48,428 bases of DNA from Rhodothermaceae bacterium Tc-Br11_B2g6_7 (GCA_001564055.1 LKNB01000019.1:1-48428); one strand, 5' to 3'; numbered from the stretch's first letter, positions 7,997 to 17,480 are shown. The notes: generated by a model not told the origin, from the sequence alone. Numbers and translations: made by a program.

Positions 7997-9487
7997 ATGA
8001 AGCATGTCCATCGCATCATCTTGCGCGCCCTGCCTGGCCCCTTCTTGGGGTGGCTGAGTGTGATCATGTTTCTGCTGTTGATGCAGTTCCTGATGCGCTA
8101 CCTGGGCGACATCGCCGGACGGGGGCTGCCGTTCACGGTGATTGTTGAGCTGATCTCCTACAACCTGGCCTACATGCTGGTGCTGGCGGTGCCGATGTCG
8201 GTGCTACTGGCCACCCTGATGGTGTTTGGGACGTTCACCGAGTCCAATGCCTACACTGTCATCAAGGGATGCGGCATTTCTATCACCCAGCTCATGTGGC
8301 CGCTCGTGATTGTGGGCTGCCTGCTGGCCGGCACGATGGCGTACTTCAACCATGTGATCCTCCCCGAGGCCAATTTCCGGGCCCGGGTGCTGTGGCAGGA
8401 CATTCGCACGCAAAAACCGGGATTCGATCTTCAACCGGGTGTCTTCTACACCGGCCTCCGGAGCTACGCCATTCTGGTGCAGGATCGCGATGCCGAAACG
8501 GGCCACGTCCGCGACGTGACCATTTACGACTACACGGAGGGCTCGCGTAACCAGGGCGTCATTAAGGCCCGCCATGGCGAGTTGAGCTCGCAGGCCGACG
8601 GCGCAGAGATTGTGTTTGACCTGCGGGAGGGCGAGGTGCACCGCCGGCCGTCGGCCCGGCGCAGCGGCCTGGAGGAGCGGTATGAGCGCCTGGCGTTTGA
8701 GCGCTACCAGATCACCTTCGACATTTCCGATTTTGGCTTTGAGCGCTCCGAGCCGCAGGAGCGGTACCGTTCCGAGCGCACCATGCCCACCCGCGATATG
8801 GTGCTGTACATCGATTCGCTGCAGCAATCGGTAGCGCAGGCATACGCTCTGCTCCGCACCCGCGAGCAGCACCGTGGGCTGCCCGGGCGCCCCGATAGCA
8901 CCCTCACCCCGCGCTCTGACCTGGAAGACGCACTTCCCTCGCCGGATGCGCTGGCCGCTGATGGAAGTGCGGGGGGACGCGAGCCGCCCATCACGCGCAC
9001 GAGCGCCGGCTCCCTCGCGCAGCAGGGCGTCACGGCTGGCCTGGAGGCCAACCAGCGCAGCCTGATGCATACCGCCGCCATCGAAAACGCCCGCACTACC
9101 GCCTCCCAGATCGACGATACACGCCGTACGACCGAGTGGGATACGCTGCGGGCGGCCCGCTACAGTGTGGAGGTGCATAAGAAGTACTCCATTGCCGTCG
9201 CCTGCCTCATCTTTCTGTTTATCGGAGCCCCCCTGGGCCTGAGCGTAGGGCGCAGCGGGCTTGGCACGGTAGGCGCGCTGGCCTTTGGCATCTTCCTCTT
9301 TTACTGGATCACGCTGGTGCAGGGCGAGAAGCTGGCCAACCGGGGCGCGATTGACCCCTGGTTTGGCATGTGGATCGCCAACATCGTGATGATTGCTGTG
9401 GGGCTCTGGCTCCTGGTGTACGTGAGGATGGACCTCCGCGCCACGCCCCCCCTGCGCCACCGCTTCCTGTCCTGGCTGCGGTCGTAG
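7997..9487 (+). CDS. LptF/LptG-family permease (YjgP/YjgQ)
   Basis: Transmembrane subunit of the LptB2FG exporter that extracts lipopolysaccharide from the inner membrane. The 496-residue protein has three N-terminal membrane helices (about 12-37, 55-82, 100-122), a long periplasmic beta-rich region and three C-terminal helices (about 398-420, 425-445, 455-475). Motifs typical of the family are VPMSVLLATLMVFG and, near the C-terminus, CLIFLFIGAPLGLSVGRSGLG. A low-complexity, Ser/Ala/Asp-rich insertion of about 90 residues (roughly 285-375) lies before the last helices and makes the protein longer than the usual 350-400. TTG at 7982 is also open, but ATG 7997 is preferred. Only one LptF/G-type gene is visible here; its partner must be elsewhere. 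LptF versus LptG cannot be decided. Confidence 0.9.
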   Translation: MKHVHRIILRALPGPFLGWLSVIMFLLLMQFLMRYLGDIAGRGLPFTVIVELISYNLAYMLVLAVPMSVLLATLMVFGTFTESNAYTVIKGCGISITQLMWPLVIVGCLLAGTMAYFNHVILPEANFRARVLWQDIRTQKPGFDLQPGVFYTGLRSYAILVQDRDAETGHVRDVTIYDYTEGSRNQGVIKARHGELSSQADGAEIVFDLREGEVHRRPSARRSGLEERYERLAFERYQITFDISDFGFERSEPQERYRSERTMPTRDMVLYIDSLQQSVAQAYALLRTREQHRGLPGRPDSTLTPRSDLEDALPSPDALAADGSAGGREPPITRTSAGSLAQQGVTAGLEANQRSLMHTAAIENARTTASQIDDTRRTTEWDTLRAARYSVEVHKKYSIAVACLIFLFIGAPLGLSVGRSGLGTVGALAFGIFLFYWITLVQGEKLANRGAIDPWFGMWIANIVMIAVGLWLLVYVRMDLRATPPLRHRFLSWLRS

Positions 9488-9541
9488 CCGTGGCTGCCCC
9501 TGCTCCGCCCCATCTCGCCTCTCCCCACCCCCGTGCTGCCC

Positions 9542-10213
9542 ATGCTTACGCTCGTCCCTACGCCTATTGGCAACCTCGAAGACATTACGCTGCGCGCCCT
9601 GCGCGTATTGAAAGAGGTAGACCTGATTGCGTGTGAGGACACCCGCACCTCCGGCGTGCTGCTGTCGCATTATGACATCCGCACCGCCACCACCAGCTAC
9701 CACGCTCATAACGAGCACAAGAAGACGCCACAGCTCATCGAGCTGATGAAGGCTGGGCAGCACCTGGCCCTCATCACGGATGCGGGCACCCCAGGGATTT
9801 CCGACCCCGGTTTTTACCTCACGCGGGCCTGCGTCCAAAACGACGTGCCGGTGGAGGCGTTGCCCGGCGCCTCAGCCGTACTGCCTGCGCTCACCGTCAG
9901 CGGACTCCCCTGCGACCGGTTTGTGTTTGAAGGCTTCCTGCCACAAAAGAAGGGCCGGCAGACGCGCATCCGCGAGCTCAGCACCGACCCGCGGACGCTC
10001 GTGCTCTACGAATCGCCCTACCGCATTGCAAAAACCCTCGGGCACCTGGCGGAGGTGTTCGGCACCGAGCGTCCGGCCGTGGTGGCGCGCGAGCTCAGCA
10101 AGAAATTTGAAGAAGTCCGCCGTGGCACGCTGGAAGAGCTGCATACCTACTACGATGCCCAACACCGCGTGCGAGGCGAGATTGTGCTCGTTGTAGGCGG
10201 GCATGAGGGGTAG
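9542..10213 (+). CDS. rsmI: 16S rRNA (cytidine1402-2'-O)-methyltransferase
   Basis: Tetrapyrrole-methylase-fold enzyme that 2'-O-methylates C1402 in the ribosomal P site. The 223-residue product is shorter than the E. coli enzyme (286) and ends after the catalytic domain, lacking the C-terminal HTH-like extension, which is common in Bacteroidota. Conserved motifs: LVPTPIGNLEDIT at the N-terminus, ACEDTRTS, ITDAGTPGISDPG and the SAM loop LPGASAVLPAL. ATG 9542 is preferred over the in-frame GTG 9533 since the family starts directly before the TPIGNL motif. Confidence 0.94.
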   Translation: MLTLVPTPIGNLEDITLRALRVLKEVDLIACEDTRTSGVLLSHYDIRTATTSYHAHNEHKKTPQLIELMKAGQHLALITDAGTPGISDPGFYLTRACVQNDVPVEALPGASAVLPALTVSGLPCDRFVFEGFLPQKKGRQTRIRELSTDPRTLVLYESPYRIAKTLGHLAEVFGTERPAVVARELSKKFEEVRRGTLEELHTYYDAQHRVRGEIVLVVGGHEG

Positions 10214-10317
10214 CGCTACCGTTTTCCTGGCTACTGGTATCGGCCAACCCCCAAACGGGCGTTTTCTTTACTGAAGTGCTGGCCCTGCGCTTCTGCCCGG
10301 GCATTTGTATGTTGCAC

Positions 10318-10352
10318 TGCGCGTTCGCTTCGCGCGACCTGATTTTATTTTT
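10318..10352 (+). terminator. Possible intrinsic terminator/attenuator upstream of ppc
   Basis: GCGCG (10319-10323) pairs with CGCGC (10331-10335) across a 7-nt loop, with a further T-G pair outside. A T-rich run lies at 10343-10352. It could end rsmI transcripts or attenuate ppc, whose ATG is 22 bp beyond the T-run. The gap of 7 nt between stem and T-run is longer than ideal. Confidence 0.3.
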
Positions 10353-10373
10353 ATCATCTGGCCCCTATTTCGC

Positions 10374-13181
10374 ATGAGCCGCTGGCAAGGCATTTCCGTT
10401 GAAGCAGAAGGTACAGGCGTTTCGCGCCCGCTGAGCGAGCAGGTGAACCTGCTGGGGAGTCTCCTTGGTGAGGCGATTAGAGACCGGGCCGGTGAGGACA
10501 CCCTGACCCTCGTTGAGGAGCTCCGACAGCAATGCAAAGAAGCCGCGCAACAGCAGGACTCCAGTCTCCGTGACGCCGCCGCCACACGTATTCGCGGGCT
10601 CTCCCACGAGCAGATCGTGTGGCTGCTGAAGGCGTTCACAACCTTTTTTCATCTGGTAAACCAGGCCGAGCGGCAGGAGATCATCCGAATCAACCGCGAG
10701 CGGGCACGCGAGAGCAGCGCAGATGAGCCCCGCGCCGACTCCATTGATGAGGCCATTGCTACGCTGCAAGCGCAAGGGCTGGATATTGAGGCCACCCTAC
10801 GCCATATCCACCGGTTGGATGTGCAGCCGACGCTGACGGCCCACCCCACCGAAGCCCGGCGGCGCAGCATCCTCTACAAACAGCAGCACCTCTCCGGCCT
10901 GCTGGATGCCGTACAGGGAGAGGCGCTGCCTCCGCTGGAGCGCATGGAAACGCTCACGGACATGTTCTCGCAGATTAGCCTGCTGCTGAGCACCGACCAG
11001 ATCCGCGCGGCGCGCCCCACCGTGGAGGAAGAAGTAGACCAGGGCCTGTACTTTATGCGCAATGCCATCTGGGATACCGTGCCAACGGTACAGCGCGACA
11101 TCCGGCAAAGCCTGGAGCGCCGGTTTGGGATCGAAGCCGCCCGGGAAGCCACCGACGGACTTCCGCCGCTTCTCCGCTTCCGCTCCTGGATCGGAAGCGA
11201 CCGGGACGGCAACCCCAATGTTACGCCCGACATCACCCGCTCTACCTTCCGGCGTCAGCGGCATGTGGTGCTTGAGCGCTACTTTGAGGACATCAAAGCG
11301 CTGCGCCGGGAGCTCAGCATCTCGGATGCACAGGTAAACGTCCCGCAGGCCCTCTACGACAGCATCGAAGCCGACGCCGAGTACGTCTCCATCGCGGCGT
11401 ACCGTAAGCGTCAGTTTCAGCAGGAGCCGTTCCGCATGAAGCTCACGTACATGCGTGCCCGGCTCTCGGCGCTGCTCCGCGAGGAGGAGATCCCCGGTGC
11501 CCCGCCCTACACCAGCCGGACGTTCATCGACGACTTGAAGCTGATCCAGGAGGGCCTTACCGCGTGTGGGTTTGAGGACCTGGCCGCGTATGGGCAACTG
11601 GCCGACCTCTTGAGCCGCGCGCAGACGTTCGGCTTTCACCTGGCGGCGCTCGACGTCCGGCAGCACAGTGGGGTGCACGAAGAAACCGTTGCGCACTTGC
11701 TGCGCGTTGCCGGGGTGACGGACGACTATGCGGCGCTACAGGAGGAGGAGCGCCTCACGCTGTTGACCGAGGAACTGCAGAACCCACGGCCCCTGGTGCC
11801 GCGCGGACGTCCGTGGCCGGAGGCTATTGCCTCGCTGATGGAGACGCTGGAGTTGCTGGCTGAGCAAACCGCTCATGAGCCAGACTCCGTAGGCACCTAC
11901 ATCGTCAGCATGACGCACGACGTCAGCGACCTGCTGGAGGTGCTGCTGTTGGCTAAAGAGGTCGGCCTCTGGCGCCTGGAGGACGGCACCGTGGAATCGC
12001 CACTGGACCTGGCGCCCCTCTTCGAAACGGTGGAAGACCTTGCGCACGCGGATGCGTTCATGGAAGAGCTGTTCGCCCACCCGGTCTACCGACAACACCT
12101 GCAGCATCGAGGGAATTTTCAGGAGCTGATGCTGGGCTACTCGGACAGCAACAAAGACGGCGGCTACTGGATGGCCAACTGGGCGCTGCACCGCGCGCAG
12201 GGCCGGCTCTCAGAAGTCTGCCGGGCCCACGACGTCGACTTCCGGCTCTTCCACGGCCGCGGCGGTACGGTGGGGCGCGGCGGCGGACGGGCGAACCAGG
12301 CGATCCTGGCCATGCCCGAACCCGTGCACAATGGCCGCATTCGCTTTACCGAACAGGGGGAGGTGATCTCCTTCCGGTACGCCCTTCCCGCCATTGCGCG
12401 GCGGCACCTGGAGCAGATTTTCAACGCCATGCTTCGCGCGTCGGCAGGGGCGGTGGAACGGCCACTGGACCGGGAGGACGTTGCTGAGGCCACAGCACAT
12501 CACATCGTGGAATCCATGGCCGGTACCGCAATGGACGCCTATCGCGATCTTATCCACGACAGCGATTTCTGGTCCTGGTACGTAAAGACCACGCCGATCC
12601 AGCACATCAGCCGCTTGCCCATTGCTTCGCGGCCCGTCTCCCGCGGCTCTGGCGAGGTCGACTTTGAAGGGCTGCGCGCTATCCCCTGGGTCTTTGCCTG
12701 GACGCAGACGCGCTACCTCATCCCTGGCTGGTATGGGACCGGCGTAGCGCTACAGGAAGCCATAGAGACCCATGGGGCAGAGGCGCTGCAAAACCTTTAT
12801 GCTACGTGGCCCTTCTTCCAGGCCGTGGTGGACAGTGCCCAGCGGGAGATGAGCCGGGCTCGCCTGATCATCGCCCGGCGCTATGCCCGGCAGGCGACCA
12901 ACGCCGCCGATGGCGGGGACTTTCACACCCGCATTGAGGCGGAGTACGACCGGGCCCGGAGTGCCATCCTCACCATCACGAAGCAGGAGACGCTGCTCGA
13001 GCGCAGCCCCGTCATCAAGAAGTCGATTGCGCTACGGAATCCGTACACCGACGTGCTGAATCTGCTGCAGTTGGAGTTGCTACGCCGCTACCGTGCGGAG
13101 GAGGATGATCCCGATGCCACAGCGCATGCCCTCCTCCTCAGTATCAATGGTATCGCCGCGGCCATGCAGAGCACCGGCTGA
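10374..13181 (+). CDS. ppc: Phosphoenolpyruvate carboxylase
   Basis: Anaplerotic enzyme that carboxylates phosphoenolpyruvate with bicarbonate to oxaloacetate; cytoplasmic homotetramer. The 935-residue protein spans the full family length. Catalytic landmarks are LTAHPTEARRRS with the essential His157, the lysine-containing motif GYSDSNKDGGY, the loop FHGRGGTVGRGGG that binds the substrate phosphate, and IPWVFAWTQTRYLIPGWYGTG near the C-terminus. The bacterial enzyme is normally controlled allosterically by aspartate and acetyl-CoA. The C-terminal NG before MQSTG is the expected region for the tetramer tail. ATG 10374 is supported by the start of homology; the open frame continues 69 bp upstream through the T-rich leader. 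Convergent with the GspE-like gene, only 20 bp away. Confidence 0.96.
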   Translation: MSRWQGISVEAEGTGVSRPLSEQVNLLGSLLGEAIRDRAGEDTLTLVEELRQQCKEAAQQQDSSLRDAAATRIRGLSHEQIVWLLKAFTTFFHLVNQAERQEIIRINRERARESSADEPRADSIDEAIATLQAQGLDIEATLRHIHRLDVQPTLTAHPTEARRRSILYKQQHLSGLLDAVQGEALPPLERMETLTDMFSQISLLLSTDQIRAARPTVEEEVDQGLYFMRNAIWDTVPTVQRDIRQSLERRFGIEAAREATDGLPPLLRFRSWIGSDRDGNPNVTPDITRSTFRRQRHVVLERYFEDIKALRRELSISDAQVNVPQALYDSIEADAEYVSIAAYRKRQFQQEPFRMKLTYMRARLSALLREEEIPGAPPYTSRTFIDDLKLIQEGLTACGFEDLAAYGQLADLLSRAQTFGFHLAALDVRQHSGVHEETVAHLLRVAGVTDDYAALQEEERLTLLTEELQNPRPLVPRGRPWPEAIASLMETLELLAEQTAHEPDSVGTYIVSMTHDVSDLLEVLLLAKEVGLWRLEDGTVESPLDLAPLFETVEDLAHADAFMEELFAHPVYRQHLQHRGNFQELMLGYSDSNKDGGYWMANWALHRAQGRLSEVCRAHDVDFRLFHGRGGTVGRGGGRANQAILAMPEPVHNGRIRFTEQGEVISFRYALPAIARRHLEQIFNAMLRASAGAVERPLDREDVAEATAHHIVESMAGTAMDAYRDLIHDSDFWSWYVKTTPIQHISRLPIASRPVSRGSGEVDFEGLRAIPWVFAWTQTRYLIPGWYGTGVALQEAIETHGAEALQNLYATWPFFQAVVDSAQREMSRARLIIARRYARQATNAADGGDFHTRIEAEYDRARSAILTITKQETLLERSPVIKKSIALRNPYTDVLNLLQLELLRRYRAEEDDPDATAHALLLSINGIAAAMQSTG

Positions 13182-13201
13182 CGGCGGTCCGTGCCGGGTG
13201 C

Positions 13202-14173
13202 TTACGAGACCACACGGATGCGGGCGCACGGTAGCTGCTTGGGCTCAGACAACCAATCCATCGAAAAGGAAACGCGTGTGCCGTCGATCCAGCGCTGGAT
13301 CGTGCGCGTGCGTGAGGCCTGCGGCTGGTTGTTGCTTACCTCAAGGATGTAGCTCTTAAGCGCCGCCAGCAGCACCTGTGCCGGAACGCGTTGCTCCGTA
13401 AACCACGGCTGCAAGCGCCCCTCTTCTTCCAAAAAGAATTCTGTTTCATCGTTGGTGTTGGGCACGAGGCACACCAGGGTTGCATCTTTTCGAACCACAT
13501 CAACGAGCGCTCCTTCCAGCAAGCGCATAAATGTGGGCCGGTCCAGCGTGCCGTTTGCCACTGCACGCGGCGGCGCATAGGCTGCGTCGGGGTCGGATAC
13601 CCACGGCGCGGTGAAGCGCTCGGCCGGGCGAACGTACGCCTGCTGCCGCCTGGTGGCGGCGTTAATGACGCTGACAACAGCGTCGCGGTTCGTGTAGCGC
13701 AGATCGTAGGGCTTGGTCCAGACCCTGTCGATGGCTTTTCGGACCCCAGGGCGTGTGGGGTCATGAGTCGCGAAAATCATGCGGCCCTCTGCCTTCGCGA
13801 CCGGTATAACGGAGGCATTCAGCAACGCCAGCCAGTTCTGGAGATCCGTCTGATCACGCACCTGGCGCATCTGCTTAACGGCCGTGTTGGTGTCCAGCCG
13901 CATGCTGTTGAAGCCGTACACGCGCGCCGCCTCTGCGAAGACGGCGTCCTCGTCGACGCCCTCGATGGAGGCTAACACCCGCCAGAGGGCCCGGTGTGAG
14001 TCGCCGCTTTCCCGGCGCTTGTCCCATGCCGTGCGCACATCGGCTTCGGTTACCACCTGATCAAAGAGTAACATGATGACCACGCGATCGTGGAGTTCGG
14101 TCGGGGCAAACCGATCCTCCGAGGGAGGGGCCACAACGGCGGTTGAGCCGTTGGCGTGAGGGGAAGGAGTCAT
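13202..14173 (-). CDS. GspE/PilB-like N-terminal half protein without ATPase motor
   Basis: A 323-residue protein matching the N-terminal half of type II secretion/type IV pilus ATPases. Residues about 25-80 resemble the helical N1 region that starts GspE/PilB. Residues about 80-185 follow the T2SSE_N/MshEN layout (AARVYGFNSMRLD, then VIPVAKAEGRMIFATHDPTRPGVRKAIDRV). Residues about 210-323 follow the first subdomain of the ATPase (an LLEGALVDVVRKDATLV equivalent of the ASDIHIEP helix, and an IQRWIDGTRVSFSMDWL equivalent of the DGRI/RVSTLP strands). It stops where the Walker A segment would begin, so there is no P-loop, Asp box or Walker B. The RLG...Q signature of c-di-GMP-binding MshEN is degenerate. 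It lies 196 bp downstream of the TPR gene on the same strand. Likely a regulator or scaffold derived from a secretion ATPase; function not established. Confidence 0.65.
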   Translation of the reverse strand: MTPSPHANGSTAVVAPPSEDRFAPTELHDRVVIMLLFDQVVTEADVRTAWDKRRESGDSHRALWRVLASIEGVDEDAVFAEAARVYGFNSMRLDTNTAVKQMRQVRDQTDLQNWLALLNASVIPVAKAEGRMIFATHDPTRPGVRKAIDRVWTKPYDLRYTNRDAVVSVINAATRRQQAYVRPAERFTAPWVSDPDAAYAPPRAVANGTLDRPTFMRLLEGALVDVVRKDATLVCLVPNTNDETEFFLEEEGRLQPWFTEQRVPAQVLLAALKSYILEVSNNQPQASRTRTIQRWIDGTRVSFSMDWLSEPKQLPCARIRVVS

Positions 14174-14369
14174 GGCAGTGTAGGGCGCTGTATAATTGTT
14201 TGAACAAATGATGGACGCACTGATGGGTGGGGTAGCCGTCCGTTCAGGTAGTAGCATACGGCGGCCCAGGCCCGTCCTCTCTCTCCGCAAGCGCCTTCCC
14301 TGTGCGCTATCGGCGCACATAGGCACCGGCTTTCGCGTACGCTTGCCCGTCCTACGCCCTACGACTCTG

Positions 14370-15914
14370 TTACGCGCCACCCGTTAATGTTTCGCGAGCA
14401 GCAGCCACGCGCTGCTCCAACCACTGGTGATAGTCAAACGGCGTTGCGAAGTTAAGCGCCTCGGTGTAATGGGCCTCGGCGGCATCCGCCGCGCCCTCGG
14501 CCTGCCGCATCTGCCCCAGATAGAAGTGGCTCCATGGCGCCAGCCCGTCCGTCCGGCGGCCGGGCGCCTCCAGCGTGCGCTGAAAATGCTGCTCGGCCGC
14601 GGGCCACTGGCCCTGCGCATAAGCCACGCGCCCCAGATAGTAGCGGGCCCGGGCGCGGATGGGCGGCGTGGCCGTCTCTGCGCTTCCCACCTGTGCAAGC
14701 AACACCCGGCTCAAGTGATACTGCCCAGCGTAAAACGCATTGGTGGCGCGCACCAGCAGGCGATCGGCGAAGGAAATTTCCGCATCCAGCCGCCGCTGGG
14801 CTTCGCGATAGGCGGCCTGGTCAGCATCAAAATCGCGGTCGTCCTGCACGCGTCTGTAAAACACCACGGCCTCAGCGCGGCGTTCGGTCAGCTCCAGGGC
14901 CAGGCCGGCGTACAGGTTCGCTGGCGCGCGGAGCCCCGGCCCCTCATGGCGCGCGAGGTAGCGCCGGTAGTAGGTCGCCGCCGGTTGGAAGCGGTTGTGG
15001 CGAAAAAGCGCCTGGGCAAGATAGTACTCGGCATAGTCAACAAAAAAGTACCGTGGCTGCTGGCCTTGACGTACGGCGTGCTGGGCGACCTCCAGCGCAG
15101 CCCCACCCTGCCGGTCCTCCAGCAAGGCATAAGCCAGCAGGTACGCCATCAGCGGACTTTCGGGATATGCTTCCCGAAGCGCCTCAAAGCGAGCGACAGC
15201 TTCTGCTGTCCGGTAGCGAATCACGACATCAATCAGGCCGAGGTAGGCCGTAGCCTCCACTGTGGCGTACGCGCCATCCCGCGCTTGCTCGAGTTCGCGA
15301 ATGCCTTGCTCAATCGACCCACTAAAGCCGAGGATGCTGAGCACACGCTGGTAGCCACTCGGCAGCGACCCGATCGCCAGGTGAAAGATGCCCAGGCCCT
15401 TGTACGGTTCGGCGAACGATGCAGTGCCCGAAGCCGCGTCCTGATACCGGCTATACGCTCCCCGCGCAGCAAAGGCGGCCCGGACCACACGGTTTTGCTT
15501 CGCCAGCATCAGGGTGCGCATGAGCCTGGCTTCGGCCGCAAGGTAGGTGCGCCAGCGGCTCTCGGGCACGGCATTAAGGGCCTCCCGCAGGGCCTCGTAG
15601 CGCTCATCGAAGGCCGCGATGTACTGGTCATCGTCCGTGATCACGCTCTGGAGCAGGGCCTGCAGGGCCTGATGGTAGGCTGCAGCCACGGCACCGTCTG
15701 GACGTTCGGCTAACGCGTCAAAGACGTCAGTGGCCGCCTCCAAGCGCATCGAGAAGAGATGCGTTCGCCCTTCCTCCAAGAGCGCACGGTCCTCCTCCTG
15801 CTCCAGCAGCATAGGGGCGCCCAATGGCACATCGGCCCGCGCCTCAAGCGCTCCTCCCGCTGCGGGATACACCAGTCCTATGATTACCAGCGCGACACAA
15901 TACAGGTGCCACAT
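14370..15914 (-). CDS. Exported tetratricopeptide-repeat protein
   Basis: A 514-residue protein with a signal peptide (residues 1-27, MWHLYCVALVIIGLVYPAAGG, cleavage likely near ARA-DV) followed almost entirely by alpha-helical repeats. TPR-like pairs are clearest in the C-terminal third: RARYYLGRVAYAQGQWPAAEQHFQRTLEA, then HFYLGQMRQAEGAADAAEAHYTEAL. The central region (about 160-330) has looser repeats with PYKGLGIFHLAIGSLPSGYQ, resembling Bacteroidota proteins annotated only as TPR or tetratricopeptide proteins. It probably acts in the periplasm as a protein-protein scaffold. The same-strand GspE-like gene follows after 196 bp. No enzymatic motif is seen. Confidence 0.8.
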   Translation of the reverse strand: MWHLYCVALVIIGLVYPAAGGALEARADVPLGAPMLLEQEEDRALLEEGRTHLFSMRLEAATDVFDALAERPDGAVAAAYHQALQALLQSVITDDDQYIAAFDERYEALREALNAVPESRWRTYLAAEARLMRTLMLAKQNRVVRAAFAARGAYSRYQDAASGTASFAEPYKGLGIFHLAIGSLPSGYQRVLSILGFSGSIEQGIRELEQARDGAYATVEATAYLGLIDVVIRYRTAEAVARFEALREAYPESPLMAYLLAYALLEDRQGGAALEVAQHAVRQGQQPRYFFVDYAEYYLAQALFRHNRFQPAATYYRRYLARHEGPGLRAPANLYAGLALELTERRAEAVVFYRRVQDDRDFDADQAAYREAQRRLDAEISFADRLLVRATNAFYAGQYHLSRVLLAQVGSAETATPPIRARARYYLGRVAYAQGQWPAAEQHFQRTLEAPGRRTDGLAPWSHFYLGQMRQAEGAADAAEAHYTEALNFATPFDYHQWLEQRVAAARETLTGGA

Positions 15915-15968
15915 ACGCAGACAGCGCTTACGAGAACAACGGTCGGTTCGGTACGACCAAGAACTCGC

Positions 15969-17351
15969 TTAACGAGCTTCGGGCGTTTTCCGTTCAGTGG
16001 CGGCGCTGCCATTGCCTTCAGCCAGGTCCCCTTCCATTAGTTCTTCGCTCAGGCGGTCGCCGCTGGGCTGATGCAGCTGTCCTTCGGACTCTGCCACCAC
16101 GCAGGCGACCATCGCGTCTCCGGTGACGTTGTTCATCGTGCGGAGCATGTCGAGCGGCCGGTCCACGCCCAGGATCAGGGCAATGCCCGCGGCCGGTACG
16201 GCGATAGACTCCAGGATGATGACGAGCATCACGATGCCAGCCGACGGTACCGCAGCGGTGCCAATGGATGCCAGTACCGCAATAAACACGATGCTGAGCT
16301 GTGCTGAGATCGTAAGATCCATGCCGAGGGTTTGGGCGATAAAGACGGCCGCCACCGCCTGATAGAGCGCCGTACCATCCATGTTGATGGTGGCGCCCAG
16401 CGGCAGGACAAAAGACGAGACCTCTTCCGAAACCCCCAGGTTTTTCTCGGCGCACTCCATCGTAACTGGTAGTGTAGCGCCGCTGGACGACGTGGAGAAC
16501 GCCACAAGCTGCGCGGGGGCAATCCCGGGAAAGAAGGTTTTAAGCGAGCGCGGGGTAAAGAGCTGGAGGATGGCAGGGTAGACCAAGAACACCATGATGG
16601 CCAGCCCGATAGCCACCGCCAGCATATAAAACCCGAGTGCCCCCAGCAGCTCCATTACCTGCCCCGGCTGATCGCCCGCAATGGCCGTGATCGTGTCAGC
16701 AATCAAGGCAAACACGCCAATGGGAGCCGTCAGCATGATGATCCCCACGAGCTTGATGACCAGCTCATTCAGGCTATCGAAAAATTGAATTAGCGGCTCG
16801 GCTTTCTTTCGCGGAATGAGCATCAGCCCAATGCCCATCAGGAACGCGACGAACACGACCTGTAGCATGTTGCCATTGTCGGAGGCCGCCCCGAAGAAGT
16901 TGCGCGGAACGATGTCGACCAGTGGCTGCAGCGGCCCCCGCTCGGCGGCGTCCTGCGCCAGGTCCTGCCGCTCCCCCACCTCGCCGGCATACGTCTGCTC
17001 CAGTTGCTGCCGCATCTCTGGCGGCACAAAACTGCCGGGCTGCATGATGTTGACGATCGTGAGCCCGATCACCAGCGCGATGGTGGTCGTCACCAGGTAG
17101 ATGGCGATGGTCTTACCGCCGATGCGGGAAAGCTTCTTCACGTCCGCCAGCGAGGCGATCCCGGTGATGAGTGAGGCCAGGATCAGCGGTATCGCGATCA
17201 GCATCAGCAGGTTCAGGAAGATGTCCCCAAACGGTGCGATCCAGTTCGACGTGAACGTCACCCATCCCTGCATGGCGGCGATGATACCATACACCAGGCC
17301 CAGGACAAGGGCCAGAATGATCTGCCAGTGAAGCTGCTTATACCAGGGCAT
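15969..17351 (-). CDS. Dicarboxylate/amino acid:cation symporter (DAACS, GltP/DctA type)
   Basis: Secondary transporter of the DAACS family, using Na+ or H+ gradients to import glutamate, aspartate or C4-dicarboxylates across the inner membrane. The 460-residue protein has about eight membrane helices and both re-entrant loops. Diagnostic motifs are the serine-rich FSTSSSGATLPVTMECAEKNLGV (hairpin 1) and LPLGATINMDGTALYQAVAAVFIAQ (helix 7). The C-terminal ILGVDRPLDMLRTMNNVTGDAMVACVVA contains the substrate-binding Asp/Asn residues. A 40-residue extramembrane loop after helix 3 (about 105-145) is rich in Gln/Glu/Pro, and the last 40 residues form a charged acidic tail. Presence of NMDGTA with DRPLDM... 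DA is compatible with glutamate/aspartate as substrate. It is a single gene. Confidence 0.92.
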   Translation of the reverse strand: MPWYKQLHWQIILALVLGLVYGIIAAMQGWVTFTSNWIAPFGDIFLNLLMLIAIPLILASLITGIASLADVKKLSRIGGKTIAIYLVTTTIALVIGLTIVNIMQPGSFVPPEMRQQLEQTYAGEVGERQDLAQDAAERGPLQPLVDIVPRNFFGAASDNGNMLQVVFVAFLMGIGLMLIPRKKAEPLIQFFDSLNELVIKLVGIIMLTAPIGVFALIADTITAIAGDQPGQVMELLGALGFYMLAVAIGLAIMVFLVYPAILQLFTPRSLKTFFPGIAPAQLVAFSTSSSGATLPVTMECAEKNLGVSEEVSSFVLPLGATINMDGTALYQAVAAVFIAQTLGMDLTISAQLSIVFIAVLASIGTAAVPSAGIVMLVIILESIAVPAAGIALILGVDRPLDMLRTMNNVTGDAMVACVVAESEGQLHQPSGDRLSEELMEGDLAEGNGSAATERKTPEAR

Positions 17352-17480
17352 AGCGACGAATACGGAAAAGGCGTGGACAAGAGTGGAGGCGGGGCGCTAC
17401 CGGCACAATGCGGCGGGTGCGACGCTGCGCAACATACGAAAGCCGCATCACTCTGTCGAGCCCGATTTGGCGATCCGCTG

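Noticed and set aside
8204-9838. 544-residue antisense open frame over LptF/G and rsmI
   Set aside because: Its sequence is Gly/Arg/His-rich without domains, while the opposite strand encodes two recognisable genes.
10209-10220. GGTAGCGCTACC palindrome at the rsmI stop codon
   Set aside because: The stem would be only 4 bp once a loop is allowed; a chance palindrome is likely.
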